Made by a program: the position numbers and the translations under genes. Below, piece by piece: positions 45,249 to 53,554 of a stretch of DNA of 64,000 bases. Numbering within the stretch: the stretch's first letter is position 1; each line of letters opens with the position of its first letter. Location of the stretch: contig DASXVE010000019.1 of the NCBI GenBank assembly GCA_036504445.1, positions 1-64,000 of the forward strand, read 5' to 3'. Source of the stretch: Candidatus Aquicultor sp. Lineage in GTDB: Bacteria > Actinomycetota > Aquicultoria > Aquicultorales > Aquicultoraceae. The notes beneath the pieces were generated by a model. It was not told the DNA's origin. It searched no databases and saw only the letters and a list, made by a program, of their open reading frames with translations.

Positions 45249-46487
45249 ATGAGACTCAGTTACTCGGCAATCTCAACATATCAGAAATGCCCTCTCTCCT
45301 ACAAATTCCAATATATCGAGAGAATTCCGACAAAACCGTCGCATCATTTGAGTTTTGGAAGCAGCGTGCATGCGGCGCTTGAGTTCTTCTACTCCGTGAT
45401 CGAGGGAGCCGAGCCGTACAGCCTCGAGCGACTTTTACGGGAACTCGATAACGTCTGGCTGAGTGAAGGATACGAAAGCCTTGCGCATCAGCAAGAATAT
45501 AAAGATAAAGGCCGCGCTATCCTTACCAAGTTTTACGAGGCAAATGTTGCAGCGTTTGCTAAACCGGTGGCCGTTGAACAACGATTTGCGATCTCGCTCG
45601 GCAACGATCTTACGCTCTCAGGTATAATCGACCGTATCGACCGCCGACCCGATGGCGGCTTTGAAATCATCGATTACAAAACCAACGGCAAACTGCCGCC
45701 TCGCACAAAAATTAAAACCGACCTACAGCTTCCCATCTACCATATGGCGGTCGAAGATATGTACGGGATTGCACCGAAACAAGTTACGCTGTACTTTCTC
45801 GTGCCGGGCGAAAAGATGAGCGCCAGTAAGACGAAGACTGATATAGACAGGGCAAAAGATACGATCTACAAAGTCGCCGACGGTATTAAACGCGATACCG
45901 AACACGGCTTATTTGAGCCGCTCGGGAACCCGCTTTGTCCGTGGTGTGATTTCATCGAGCTGTGCCCTATGCACAAAAACGATCCCGTAATCATGGCCAA
46001 AGCTGCTGCAAACGGTAAGCTCGCCGGACTTGCAGCCCGCAAAGAGCAAAGCTCTATCCAAAACCAACCGGCGACAAGCGCAATGATAACCGAACTTAAG
46101 AAGAGCGCAACTCAAATCGAGCGCGTTGTCGATGAGTATTTTGACCTGGTTAACACGATTGAAGCGGCCCGCACCAGGCTTAACGAGCTTCAGCCGGTCA
46201 TTCATGAGTACTGCGAGAAAAACAAGCTAGCCTCAATACGCGGCACACACGGGCAACTTTCGCGCAGCGCTCGCAAAACCACTCACTATAATATAGACAA
46301 ATTGCGGGCGCTTCTTGAGCCTCGCGGCTTATGGGAAAAGGTGCTAGACGTTAACGGCGCGCTGTTGAAACAACTGCTGGAAGACTCGGCTTCCGAGGAT
46401 GAGCTGAGAAAACTTATCGCCACCGCCAAAGAAGTCGAAGAAATCGGCTACGTCCTTTATATTAAAGATGAACCGGCTGACGAGTAA
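45249..46487 (+). CDS. RecB-family PD-(D/E)XK nuclease with Fe-S cysteines
   Basis: 412 residues. The opening LSYSAISTYQKCPLSYKF, the nuclease core GIIDRIDRRPDGGFEIIDYKTN (about 120-145) and a Cys cluster at C230, C233 and C239 together with C14 fit the AddB/Cas4-like iron-sulphur nucleases (PD-(D/E)XK, PDDEXK_1). No helicase domain is attached and no CRISPR lies near. A C-terminal extension (about 265-412) contains helical, charged sequence I cannot place. It may act in DNA repair. Confidence 0.82.
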   Translation: MRLSYSAISTYQKCPLSYKFQYIERIPTKPSHHLSFGSSVHAALEFFYSVIEGAEPYSLERLLRELDNVWLSEGYESLAHQQEYKDKGRAILTKFYEANVAAFAKPVAVEQRFAISLGNDLTLSGIIDRIDRRPDGGFEIIDYKTNGKLPPRTKIKTDLQLPIYHMAVEDMYGIAPKQVTLYFLVPGEKMSASKTKTDIDRAKDTIYKVADGIKRDTEHGLFEPLGNPLCPWCDFIELCPMHKNDPVIMAKAAANGKLAGLAARKEQSSIQNQPATSAMITELKKSATQIERVVDEYFDLVNTIEAARTRLNELQPVIHEYCEKNKLASIRGTHGQLSRSARKTTHYNIDKLRALLEPRGLWEKVLDVNGALLKQLLEDSASEDELRKLIATAKEVEEIGYVLYIKDEPADE

Positions 46488-46568
46488 ATTTGTCACCATC
46501 TTCATAAATACCACCTACAAGTATCCACCCAGCCGGTATTAGCAGGAATAAGCTGTTAAGGAGCATTT

Positions 46569-47699
46569 ATGAAACGTTTTTCGGCCACTCTGACCTGCCT
46601 TCTGTCAATCTTTTTACTTTCGATATTGCTCTCAGCGTGTGAAAAAGCAAATAATAACTCCTCAGCAAAGTCATTAACCGTAAACGTGGTACTTCCCAGA
46701 ACGATATTTGTGGGTGATTATCAGGCACGTTGCACTCCAAGAAAAATCACGTATCTCAAAACGCTCCCTCTTCTTACTGCGAAAACCGAGCAATTTTCTG
46801 AAAAAGAGGTCATCGGGTGGTTTAAGCCGAGCAGTATTACGACATCACAAGCAGTATCAACTGATGTAAGCTGGTCGTTTAGCAGAAACTTATACGGCCT
46901 CTATGTAGCAAACCAGATAGCCGCCGACGCGGGACAAAAGGCTTGGGACTTGCAGGGCGAAGAAACGGGCACGCTGGTTATCAGACAAGTTCCTGATAAT
47001 TTCCTCACGCCGAATATCTCTTTCTCTAACCCAACGGAGTATCATTCATACGGTCTAATACCGAAAGGACCTGAACCACAGCCAAAGGTCATATTTGTTA
47101 GGGAGTCGATATCTGAGACGGAAGCTATTGTGAAAGCCGATGCGTATATAAACGCGCACGGAGGCATGCCGGCAGACGCCGTTCGACACGCTGTATCAAT
47201 CGAAAGCGGTGTTATAGTTAAGGAACAGGGTAAGCGGGTTTATCCTATCAACAGCATATATGGATACTCGGTCAGCTATAGCCAGCGCTACCAGGGTATT
47301 CCTGTTTATCTCGACAGTATCGCGGTAACCCTTGATGAGGTGGGCGTTACCAGCTATTCTCGCACGTGGCACAAATTCGAAGCTATAAGCCCGCCAAAAC
47401 CCATTATTAACCCACGAAAAGCAGTTGATGCAGCTGTGAAATATCTTACGCCAGGCATCAACTCCCGTGAAGGTATCGTGGTAAGCCGAGTACAACTACG
47501 GTACTATAACTCGCAATCGCTCGAGTTTCCATGGCGCTCCAGCGTTCCGAAGAATGAGCTGAGCCCATACTGGTATATTCGCGTCAATAACCATGACGTG
47601 CGCGTTAACGCTTTAACCGGTAATATCGTTGAGCCTAATCTCGGTTCTAACGCGGAATCGGACGCAACTGTAAAGAAGGTCGATATACATCAACCCTAA
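46569..47699 (+). CDS. Lipoprotein of unknown function
   Basis: 376 residues with a signal peptide and lipobox LLSAC. The middle and C-terminus show alternating strands with YGYSVSYSQRYQGIPVYLDSI and later WYIRVNNHDVRVNALTGNIV, a repeated PepSY/YycI-like flavour, but I cannot name a domain. It is preceded by a good AAGGAG box. It is on the plus strand, convergent with speB-like. Confidence 0.65.
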   Translation: MKRFSATLTCLLSIFLLSILLSACEKANNNSSAKSLTVNVVLPRTIFVGDYQARCTPRKITYLKTLPLLTAKTEQFSEKEVIGWFKPSSITTSQAVSTDVSWSFSRNLYGLYVANQIAADAGQKAWDLQGEETGTLVIRQVPDNFLTPNISFSNPTEYHSYGLIPKGPEPQPKVIFVRESISETEAIVKADAYINAHGGMPADAVRHAVSIESGVIVKEQGKRVYPINSIYGYSVSYSQRYQGIPVYLDSIAVTLDEVGVTSYSRTWHKFEAISPPKPIINPRKAVDAAVKYLTPGINSREGIVVSRVQLRYYNSQSLEFPWRSSVPKNELSPYWYIRVNNHDVRVNALTGNIVEPNLGSNAESDATVKKVDIHQP

Positions 47700-47767
47700 A
47701 GATTTACCTAAGGACGAGGCAACACGACGCCTGAACTTTACGGATGATGGTTATAATAAGTACCGGT

Positions 47768-48682
47768 TTACTCAATAATCTCAATTTCGGGACCGGTGTA
47801 TCCGCGAATCTTATCTCTGAAGCAGTATCCGATTAGTTTATAGATAAGCTTTGCAGCAAAGAAGTCGCTCGCAGGGTTTCCAGAAATCGGTGCAAGCTCT
47901 ACCACGTCAAATCCGACGACCTTTTTATGGAATGTTATCTCGTCGATTATTCTAAGCAGCTCATACCAGGTAATCCCGCCCGGTTCCGGTGTGCCTACCG
48001 CCGGAACCTCCGACGGATCGAAAACGTCCATGTCGATTGTTATGTACACGGTATCGCCCAGGGCGTCAACAATGTCTTCAACGCCGTAATAGCCAAACTT
48101 GTACTGCGGGGCGGATACAGAAAATATATTTTTCTCTTTTATAAATGCGGCTTCCTCCGCACTACTGTTGCGTACGCCAAGTTGGGCGAAACTAATTCCC
48201 TCGTCGTAAATGCGCCGCATAACGCAAGCGTGACTATATTTTGTTTCCTCGTAGGTATCACGGAGGTCGGTGTGGGCGTCTAGCTGCAGCACGGTAATAT
48301 CAGGATAACGCTCGCGTAACGCCTGCACGGCTCCGAGCGTGATCGAGTGCTCTCCCCCGATCATTACCGGAAATTTATTTCCCTCGACAACGTTAAGAAC
48401 AGCCTGTTTAACATCCTTGATCTGTTCTTTCGGCCCTGCCATGTTGGGTAAAAGCTCGTTCATCGTGTGTATGCCGACTTTTTTGTAGATTTCGGTCTCG
48501 AACTCCATATCGTAGAGCTCAACCTGACGAGAGGCATTGATTATAGCGAGTGGGCCTTCCCTTGTCCCCGCTTTATACGTTGTGGTTGCGTCATACGGCA
48601 CGGGCACTATGACGACATCCGCCTCATCAAATGAGCTGTTTTCATCTATTCCAAGAAAATTAAAGGGTAACGACGCGTACAT
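47768..48682 (-). CDS. speB: Agmatinase (ureohydrolase family)
   Basis: 304 residues. The Mn-binding motifs of ureohydrolases are intact: GGEHSITLG, QLDAHTDLRD and ITIDMDVFDPSEVPAVGTPEPGG. It hydrolyses agmatine to putrescine and urea; arginase or another guanidine hydrolase is possible. It lies downstream of the DHS-like and SpeD-like genes on the same strand, separated by a hairpin. A GGAGG box precedes the ATG at 48682. Confidence 0.9.
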   Translation of the reverse strand: MYASLPFNFLGIDENSSFDEADVVIVPVPYDATTTYKAGTREGPLAIINASRQVELYDMEFETEIYKKVGIHTMNELLPNMAGPKEQIKDVKQAVLNVVEGNKFPVMIGGEHSITLGAVQALRERYPDITVLQLDAHTDLRDTYEETKYSHACVMRRIYDEGISFAQLGVRNSSAEEAAFIKEKNIFSVSAPQYKFGYYGVEDIVDALGDTVYITIDMDVFDPSEVPAVGTPEPGGITWYELLRIIDEITFHKKVVGFDVVELAPISGNPASDFFAAKLIYKLIGYCFRDKIRGYTGPEIEIIE

Positions 48683-48860
48683 CCATACCTCCGGAAATAT
48701 TATTGCATGCCAGAACAGGCATAGTATTATCTACCACATTAATTGTAAGTGTTAAGCGTTGTTTTGCAAGCCAAAGATAGGCTTGGCAGCATATTGCACG
48801 ACGATCGGATGCATTTAGACGGCAGGAGCCGCATGAGAAATGTTACCACTGGAAATGGGT

Positions 48861-48895
48861 TCTCCCCGCCTTCGAAATTTCGAAGAACGGGGAGA
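48861..48895. repeat. Hairpin between speD-like and speB
   Basis: TCTCCCCG (48861-48868) pairs with CGGGGAGA (48888-48895). Inside is the perfect palindrome TTCGAAATTTCGAA (48871-48884). There is no T-run on the minus strand, so termination is not clear; it may be a processing or attenuation site. Confidence 0.5.
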
Positions 48896-48939
48896 TTAAT
48901 TGAGTAACATAAAATCCGCCTTGTGTCGGTTTACATTTC

Positions 48940-49290
48940 TTAGAACCGAGGAATGTGCTTAGCTTCTACATCCTCTTTCTTGATACCGAGCTGCCTGCAA
49001 ATCGATTCGAGTATCTTATCGCAACTCGTAGCTCCACAGGTAAACACATCAAGGGCCATCTTGCCGTCATCGGCATAGGTATGCACGGAAACATGGCTCT
49101 CGTCGAGCATGATAAATGCCGTGCAACCCGGCGATGAGTTGTGTCCAAAATGGTACCTGGACTGGTTAATGATGTTCGCACCAACTTCATTCGCCGCGTT
49201 AACGATGGTCTGAAGTAGCTTCTTGTCGTCCACAAGCAGGTCAAACGCCTGGTTGTGGACGTCCACAATTAAGTGATTACCCTTGTTCAT
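48940..49290 (-). CDS. SpeD-family pyruvoyl decarboxylase (AdoMet or arginine/ornithine)
   Basis: 116 residues, the short prokaryotic class. The self-cleavage site E64-S65 in DESHVSVHTY, H70 and C85 (FTCG) are intact, so a pyruvoyl enzyme is expected. However, residues that contact AdoMet in characterised enzymes differ: the HTWPE or HSFPE motif is HTYAD, the FxPxGVSG loop is FGHNSSPG, and GYAAVD is GKMALD. This argues against simple AdoMet decarboxylation and for a neofunctionalised arginine or ornithine decarboxylase, as reported for some SpeD homologues. It overlaps the DHS-like gene by four bases (ATGA). Confidence 0.82.
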   Translation of the reverse strand: MNKGNHLIVDVHNQAFDLLVDDKKLLQTIVNAANEVGANIINQSRYHFGHNSSPGCTAFIMLDESHVSVHTYADDGKMALDVFTCGATSCDKILESICRQLGIKKEDVEAKHIPRF

Positions 49291-50330
49291 CTCTCAATCC
49301 TTTCTAGTTGATTTCCAACCCAACTAAAGTTTCTTTTCCTATTGAAATCCTTATTGGATTGCATAAACGCACCTATAATGAGCGGCAATCCGATAGTCGC
49401 ATCTAAGTACACGGTTGCAATTTGGGCATCTTTGGTTATCTTGCCCCAAGATTGCGCTTCCTCGAAAGTGCAACCGCTTAGACCACCCCATTTCGGATCA
49501 TCCGTAGTAATTTGTATGGCATATTTGTGGCCGGGGATCTTTCGATAGCCCATTGTGTCAAGCATTGGCTCAAGCTGTTGAATATAATTCTTGGGCACGC
49601 CGCCTCCAACGTAAATTGCCCCTGTTTCCTCGGCCTTTAGTTTAATCTGAGCGATCTCATAGTTGTCTCGTATCTGGTCGATAATAAGATTTCCCGGACC
49701 TCTCCCGTTGTTCTCGCTCTGTGCGTACAGGTGTGTAAGTGCGATACCGATCGCACTGTCGCACAACGCCGGACAAAACGCAGGAACATCTTCCTCATAG
49801 GCAGCTCGAAGGATTGAGTTCGGATCTTCGATCCTTGAGCCGAGATATGCTAGAAACTCGCGCGACGAATACGCACGGGGCTCCAGCTCAGAAGCCATGT
49901 CTGCTATAGCAAACTCGACGCTCTCAAAATCGTCATTGCTGATATATGTATCGTAAATGCGATCGATTTTGAGGCCCTCTAGAACTCCATCGTTTGCGTG
50001 GGAGGATCCGATATAATGATGGAAGCCCAGCGCTTCGATGATGTCATGCGTTAGGTTCGCGCCTGTTGAAACAAGCGCATCGATCATGTGGTTCTTAATC
50101 ATGTCCCTGACGACTTTTCGTAAGCCCCCAGGAACAATAGCACCAGCTATGCCGAGGAATATTGTAGCCTTTTCGTCCTTAACCATTGTGTCAAGCACGT
50201 TTCTTGCTTTAGCAAGATTGCGGCTCTGATACGATGTCGCTTCGAATCCCCGAAGTAGCTGGTCTAATCCTTCGATCTTACTCAGATCGAGGTGCTGTAT
50301 AGGGTGTTTTAATAAATCCCTTTTTTCCAA
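49287..50330 (-). CDS. Deoxyhypusine synthase-like (homospermidine synthase?)
   Basis: 347 residues from a TTG preceded by AGGAGG. Family features: STGANLTHD, GGGVPKN with the imine-forming Lys at 247, and a C-terminal segment ending in SWGKI. Bacteria lack eIF5A, so hypusine is not its product; bacterial homologues are known to act as homospermidine synthases or similar NAD-dependent aminobutyl transferases. It is the first gene of an operon with speD-like and speB, under a good promoter at 50514-50542. No spermidine synthase is adjacent. Confidence 0.85.
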   Translation of the reverse strand: MEKRDLLKHPIQHLDLSKIEGLDQLLRGFEATSYQSRNLAKARNVLDTMVKDEKATIFLGIAGAIVPGGLRKVVRDMIKNHMIDALVSTGANLTHDIIEALGFHHYIGSSHANDGVLEGLKIDRIYDTYISNDDFESVEFAIADMASELEPRAYSSREFLAYLGSRIEDPNSILRAAYEEDVPAFCPALCDSAIGIALTHLYAQSENNGRGPGNLIIDQIRDNYEIAQIKLKAEETGAIYVGGGVPKNYIQQLEPMLDTMGYRKIPGHKYAIQITTDDPKWGGLSGCTFEEAQSWGKITKDAQIATVYLDATIGLPLIIGAFMQSNKDFNRKRNFSWVGNQLERIER

Positions 50331-50513
50331 CTGACCTCCTAGAAGGGCCTGACCTTTTTGAACCCAACCAATCTATAATAACGCTAAATATTTTTTTCCT
50401 CAATATATTTTTTAGCTAAACGAGCAGCTGCATAACAAAAGCCTGCCCTAATTCTCGAGAATTATCGCGACATTATCGATTAATTAGTGCAAGCTCATTA
50501 AACAAACAATATT

Positions 50514-50542
50514 AGGATAGTGATATTGTGTTCGGTAGTCAA
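50514..50542 (-). promoter_or_regulatory. Promoter of the polyamine operon
   Basis: TTGACT (50537-50542), exactly 17 bases, TATCCT (50514-50519). The predicted transcript has a leader of about 175 bases before the DHS-like gene, containing the palindrome AATTCTCGAGAATT (50450-50463). Confidence 0.65.
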
Positions 50543-50573
50543 TATTTTGCAGCAAATTTAGGGGCGGGCGACC

Positions 50574-51554
50574 TTAAATTCGTTCTTCTTCATACATCTT
50601 TTTTAGCCGCTCGAGTGTTCCCTGCAGGTCGGCCGGCAGTTGGTCTTCAAAGCACATGCGCTCACCCGTTCTCGGATGCGTGAACTCTAGACGATACGCG
50701 TGCAAAAACTGCCTGGCAAGACCGAGATCGCGCTTCGAACCATTCGTGCCGTATACGGGATCGCCCACGACGGGATGGTGGATATACTTCATGTGCACTC
50801 GTATCTGATGTGTCCGCCCCGTCTTCAGACTTACCTCGGCCAGGCTATAATCATCATACATCGCGATCAGGCGATAATGGCTGATCGCATCACGTGCGGC
50901 TGTGCCCATAACTGACATCTTCTGCCGAAAACGTGGGCTTCTACCTATCGGGGCATCGACCGTACCCTCGATCTCCTTAAAGCGACCGTGCACCAGCGTA
51001 AGATAGGTCCGCTTGATTTCGCGGTCTTTGAGCTCTTTGCTTAATGCCTGATGAGCTTGGTCGTTTTTTGCGACGATCATCAGCCCGGATGTATCTTTGT
51101 CGAGCCGGTGGATTATGCCCGGGCGCGTCACTCCGCCGATTCCTGATAGGTTTTCAGCATGTGCGAGCAGCGCGTTTACCAGCGTCCCGCTTGAATGACC
51201 GTGCGCCGGATGTACGACCATTCCGGCCGGCTTCGACAACACAATTAGATCGTTATCTTCATATTTAATATCGAGCGGGATATTCTCAGGTTGGATTTCG
51301 GTTAGCTCCGGCGGCGGAATCGTTACATCGATTATTTGGCCGTTTTGCACACGGTAATTCTTTGCTAAATGTTTACCGTCGACCAGCACTAACCCCCGGT
51401 CGATGAGAGTTTGCGCAAAACTTCGTGATGTTATATCCGGGTTTTTCGAGAGAAAGACATCTAACCGCTCACCGGCGTCATCGGCACCGACAAGCAGGGA
51501 GAACTCAAACATCTCCTTGTCATCACTAAGTATCTCGTTGTCTTCTTCGCGCAT
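50574..51554 (-). CDS. rluD: Ribosomal large subunit pseudouridine synthase RluD-like
   Basis: 326 residues. An N-terminal S4 domain (RSFAQTLIDRGLVLVDG) and the pseudouridine synthase core with HRLDKDTSGLMIVAK, in which the Asp is catalytic. It converts uridines in 23S rRNA helix 69 or a related site. It starts immediately after the lgt stop. The exact position modified is not certain from sequence. Confidence 0.92.
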   Translation of the reverse strand: MREEDNEILSDDKEMFEFSLLVGADDAGERLDVFLSKNPDITSRSFAQTLIDRGLVLVDGKHLAKNYRVQNGQIIDVTIPPPELTEIQPENIPLDIKYEDNDLIVLSKPAGMVVHPAHGHSSGTLVNALLAHAENLSGIGGVTRPGIIHRLDKDTSGLMIVAKNDQAHQALSKELKDREIKRTYLTLVHGRFKEIEGTVDAPIGRSPRFRQKMSVMGTAARDAISHYRLIAMYDDYSLAEVSLKTGRTHQIRVHMKYIHHPVVGDPVYGTNGSKRDLGLARQFLHAYRLEFTHPRTGERMCFEDQLPADLQGTLERLKKMYEEERI

Positions 51555-52337
51555 CTACTTGTTTGCCCGTTTAATCTCGAGTTGACCTTGCCTCAGGTAG
51601 TATCCAAAGATAACCGTAATACCGGATATAAACATCACGATGCTAAAGGCCTGCGAAGCGCTCATCCCTAACAAAAACGCAGGGTTCGCGCGGAAGAATT
51701 CAACAATAAATCTGAACAAGCCATAGAGCGTAATGAATACCCAAAATAGCATTCCGTCGCTTTTTATTCGCGGCCTCAGCCACAGCAGAACGCCCAGAGT
51801 TACGATATTATATGCAAACTCATAGAGCTGTGTCGGTTGAAGCGGTATACCGAGCGGGCGGGCGAAGGATTCCGCATTATTAAAAGTAACGCCCCAGGGC
51901 AACGTTGTTTCTTTGCCGTAACAACATCCATTGGCGAAGCAACCAAGCCTGCCGATTGCCGAACCGAGCGCCAATGACGGGGCAACCATGTCGGCAATTT
52001 TTCCAACGGGAAGTTTGCGCAGCTTAACGTACCCCACAACAGCGAGGGCGCCGCCGATTAAGCCGCCGTAAAATACAAGGCCGCCCTGCCAGATTGCAAA
52101 TATTTGGGCAACGTTGCTCGCAAATTCAGACCAAAAATCAATAACATAGACGATTCTCGCGCCGAGAATACCGCCGATCATCGCGAACAAAACGATATCG
52201 TAGGCAATATCCGGGTTAAACCCTTTCCGCTTGGCTTCACTTCGAATAAGAATTACCGCAACCAAGAATGCGATTGCCATCGCCACGCCGTAGGTGTGAA
52301 TTGTTAGCGGTCCTATTTTAAAAAGTACTGGTAGCAC
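51555..52337 (-). CDS. lgt: Prolipoprotein diacylglyceryl transferase
   Basis: 260 residues, seven membrane helices. The conserved HTYG start region, YGGLIGG and the signature GRLGCFANGCCYG are present. It attaches diacylglycerol to the lipobox Cys of lipoproteins, several of which are encoded in this window. It lies directly between lspA and rluD. Confidence 0.96.
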   Translation of the reverse strand: MLPVLFKIGPLTIHTYGVAMAIAFLVAVILIRSEAKRKGFNPDIAYDIVLFAMIGGILGARIVYVIDFWSEFASNVAQIFAIWQGGLVFYGGLIGGALAVVGYVKLRKLPVGKIADMVAPSLALGSAIGRLGCFANGCCYGKETTLPWGVTFNNAESFARPLGIPLQPTQLYEFAYNIVTLGVLLWLRPRIKSDGMLFWVFITLYGLFRFIVEFFRANPAFLLGMSASQAFSIVMFISGITVIFGYYLRQGQLEIKRANK

Positions 52338-52366
52338 AAATAATCATCCTTCTATTAATGCGTATT

Positions 52367-52834
52367 CTATGAACTCGGCTGTTTTGCTTGGACAACTTCC
52401 TTTCGTGCGCTGCTGAGCAGCATGAGAATTACCAGGCCGATACCGATAACAATCGCCGAATCAGCCACGTTAAACACCGGCCATATCCGAAAATCGATAA
52501 AATCGGTGACTTTACCGAGATACACCCTGTCTATAAGATTACCAAAAGCGCCACCCAGCACAAGGCCAAATGATACCTTGGAAAGCTTGTCAACCGGTCG
52601 CGCAAACCAGTAATACGAAAGCGTGATCATAATAACCAGGACGCTCACAATCAGAAATATGAATTGATGGTTTGGCAGCATGCCGAATGCAGCACCGGGA
52701 TTCTTTACATACGTGATGTGCAACACTCCCGGTATTACGGGAATGGAATCTCCTGACGCCATGGATAAGCGAATGAAAACTTTAGTTGCCTGGTCGAGTA
52801 CTATAACAACCAATGCTATGATAGCTAGAAACAC
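52367..52834 (-). CDS. lspA: Lipoprotein signal peptidase
   Basis: 155 residues, four helices. The two catalytic Asp motifs are visible in GNLIDRV and FNVADS. It removes the signal peptide after Lgt has acted. Together with lgt it forms a two-step lipoprotein maturation pair. Confidence 0.96.
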   Translation of the reverse strand: MFLAIIALVVIVLDQATKVFIRLSMASGDSIPVIPGVLHITYVKNPGAAFGMLPNHQFIFLIVSVLVIMITLSYYWFARPVDKLSKVSFGLVLGGAFGNLIDRVYLGKVTDFIDFRIWPVFNVADSAIVIGIGLVILMLLSSARKEVVQAKQPSS

Positions 52835-53037
52835 CGGTGCACCTCTCTAAAACCGGTTGACACGATAATTGTCGGAGCTGCTGAAATCATTACATATAAA
52901 CATCTCACACGGCAATAGTCGTTATGTGTGCCCTATACATAGTAAAGCTTGCACTTAATTTGGCGCAAGCTTTATATATTATTAGGCTTTTAGTGTCTCA
53001 GCGCGTGAACTCCTTGTAGCCTCGAATTGAAGCTAGA

Positions 53038-53406
53038 CTACCAGCTTCGCTCCTCGTTTTTTTTGTCCTCAATACACAAATCCGTATATGGGATCGCTTC
53101 GAGACGTTCCCTTTCGATTGGACGACCGCATACCCTGCAGAAACCGTATGTAACGTCTTCGATACGCTTCAAGGCCTCATTTACTTTTACGATCAGGTCG
53201 TTTACGTTTAGCGATAGCGAAAGATCCTTTTCGCGCATGAACGTCTCGGTGCCTATATCAGCGAGATGATTCTGGATCATCTCGTCATTGATCCACTCGC
53301 TTTGGCTCTGGTCCATTGTGCTATCAACGTACTTCTGCTCGCTCTCAAGACGCTTTTTTTCTGCTAACAGCCACTCCCTGAACTTGTTGAGCTCTTTCTC
53401 GTCCAC
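53038..53406 (-). CDS. TraR/DksA-family zinc-finger protein
   Basis: 122 residues from a GTG with GGGGGAA upstream. A coiled-coil helical N-terminus (about 1-85) and a C4-like finger starting CRVCGRPIE. The last ligand pair of the usual C-x2-C / C-x2-C finger is changed to CIED, so one Cys is replaced by Asp. The family binds RNA polymerase in its secondary channel or acts in stress. The acidic tip pair typical of DksA itself is not evident. Two direct dyads lie upstream (53475-53510). Confidence 0.85.
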   Translation of the reverse strand: MDEKELNKFREWLLAEKKRLESEQKYVDSTMDQSQSEWINDEMIQNHLADIGTETFMREKDLSLSLNVNDLIVKVNEALKRIEDVTYGFCRVCGRPIERERLEAIPYTDLCIEDKKNEERSW

Positions 53407-53443
53407 GGGACTTCCCCCTTAACCGCAATTCCTTAACCGTTGT

Positions 53444-53471
53444 CCTATACGAGAGCCCTGTCCCACAACAA
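53444..53471 (-). promoter_or_regulatory. Possible promoter of the TraR/DksA-like gene
   Basis: TTGTTG (53466-53471), 16 bases, TATAGG (53444-53449). Weak but well placed. The two direct dyads end just upstream. Confidence 0.35.
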
Positions 53472-53474
53472 CCC

Positions 53475-53510
53475 ATTGCTAATGCAACGACAATTTATTG
53501 CTAATGCAAC
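53475..53510. promoter_or_regulatory. Pair of direct repeats, candidate operator
   Basis: ATTGCTAATGCAAC occurs at 53475-53488 and again at 53497-53510, 22 bases apart, two helical turns. Each copy holds the dyad TTGC-TAAT-GCAA. They lie just upstream of the possible promoter of the TraR/DksA-like gene and may be an activator or repressor site. Confidence 0.45.
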
Positions 53511-53554
53511 AATTTATAAGGTAATTTTATATACCCGTCGACGGTGGTTTACTA

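Noticed and set aside
45249-46487. Cas4 and a CRISPR system
   Set aside because: The nuclease has Cas4-like cysteines, but no repeat array or other cas gene lies in the window and the protein is longer than Cas4.
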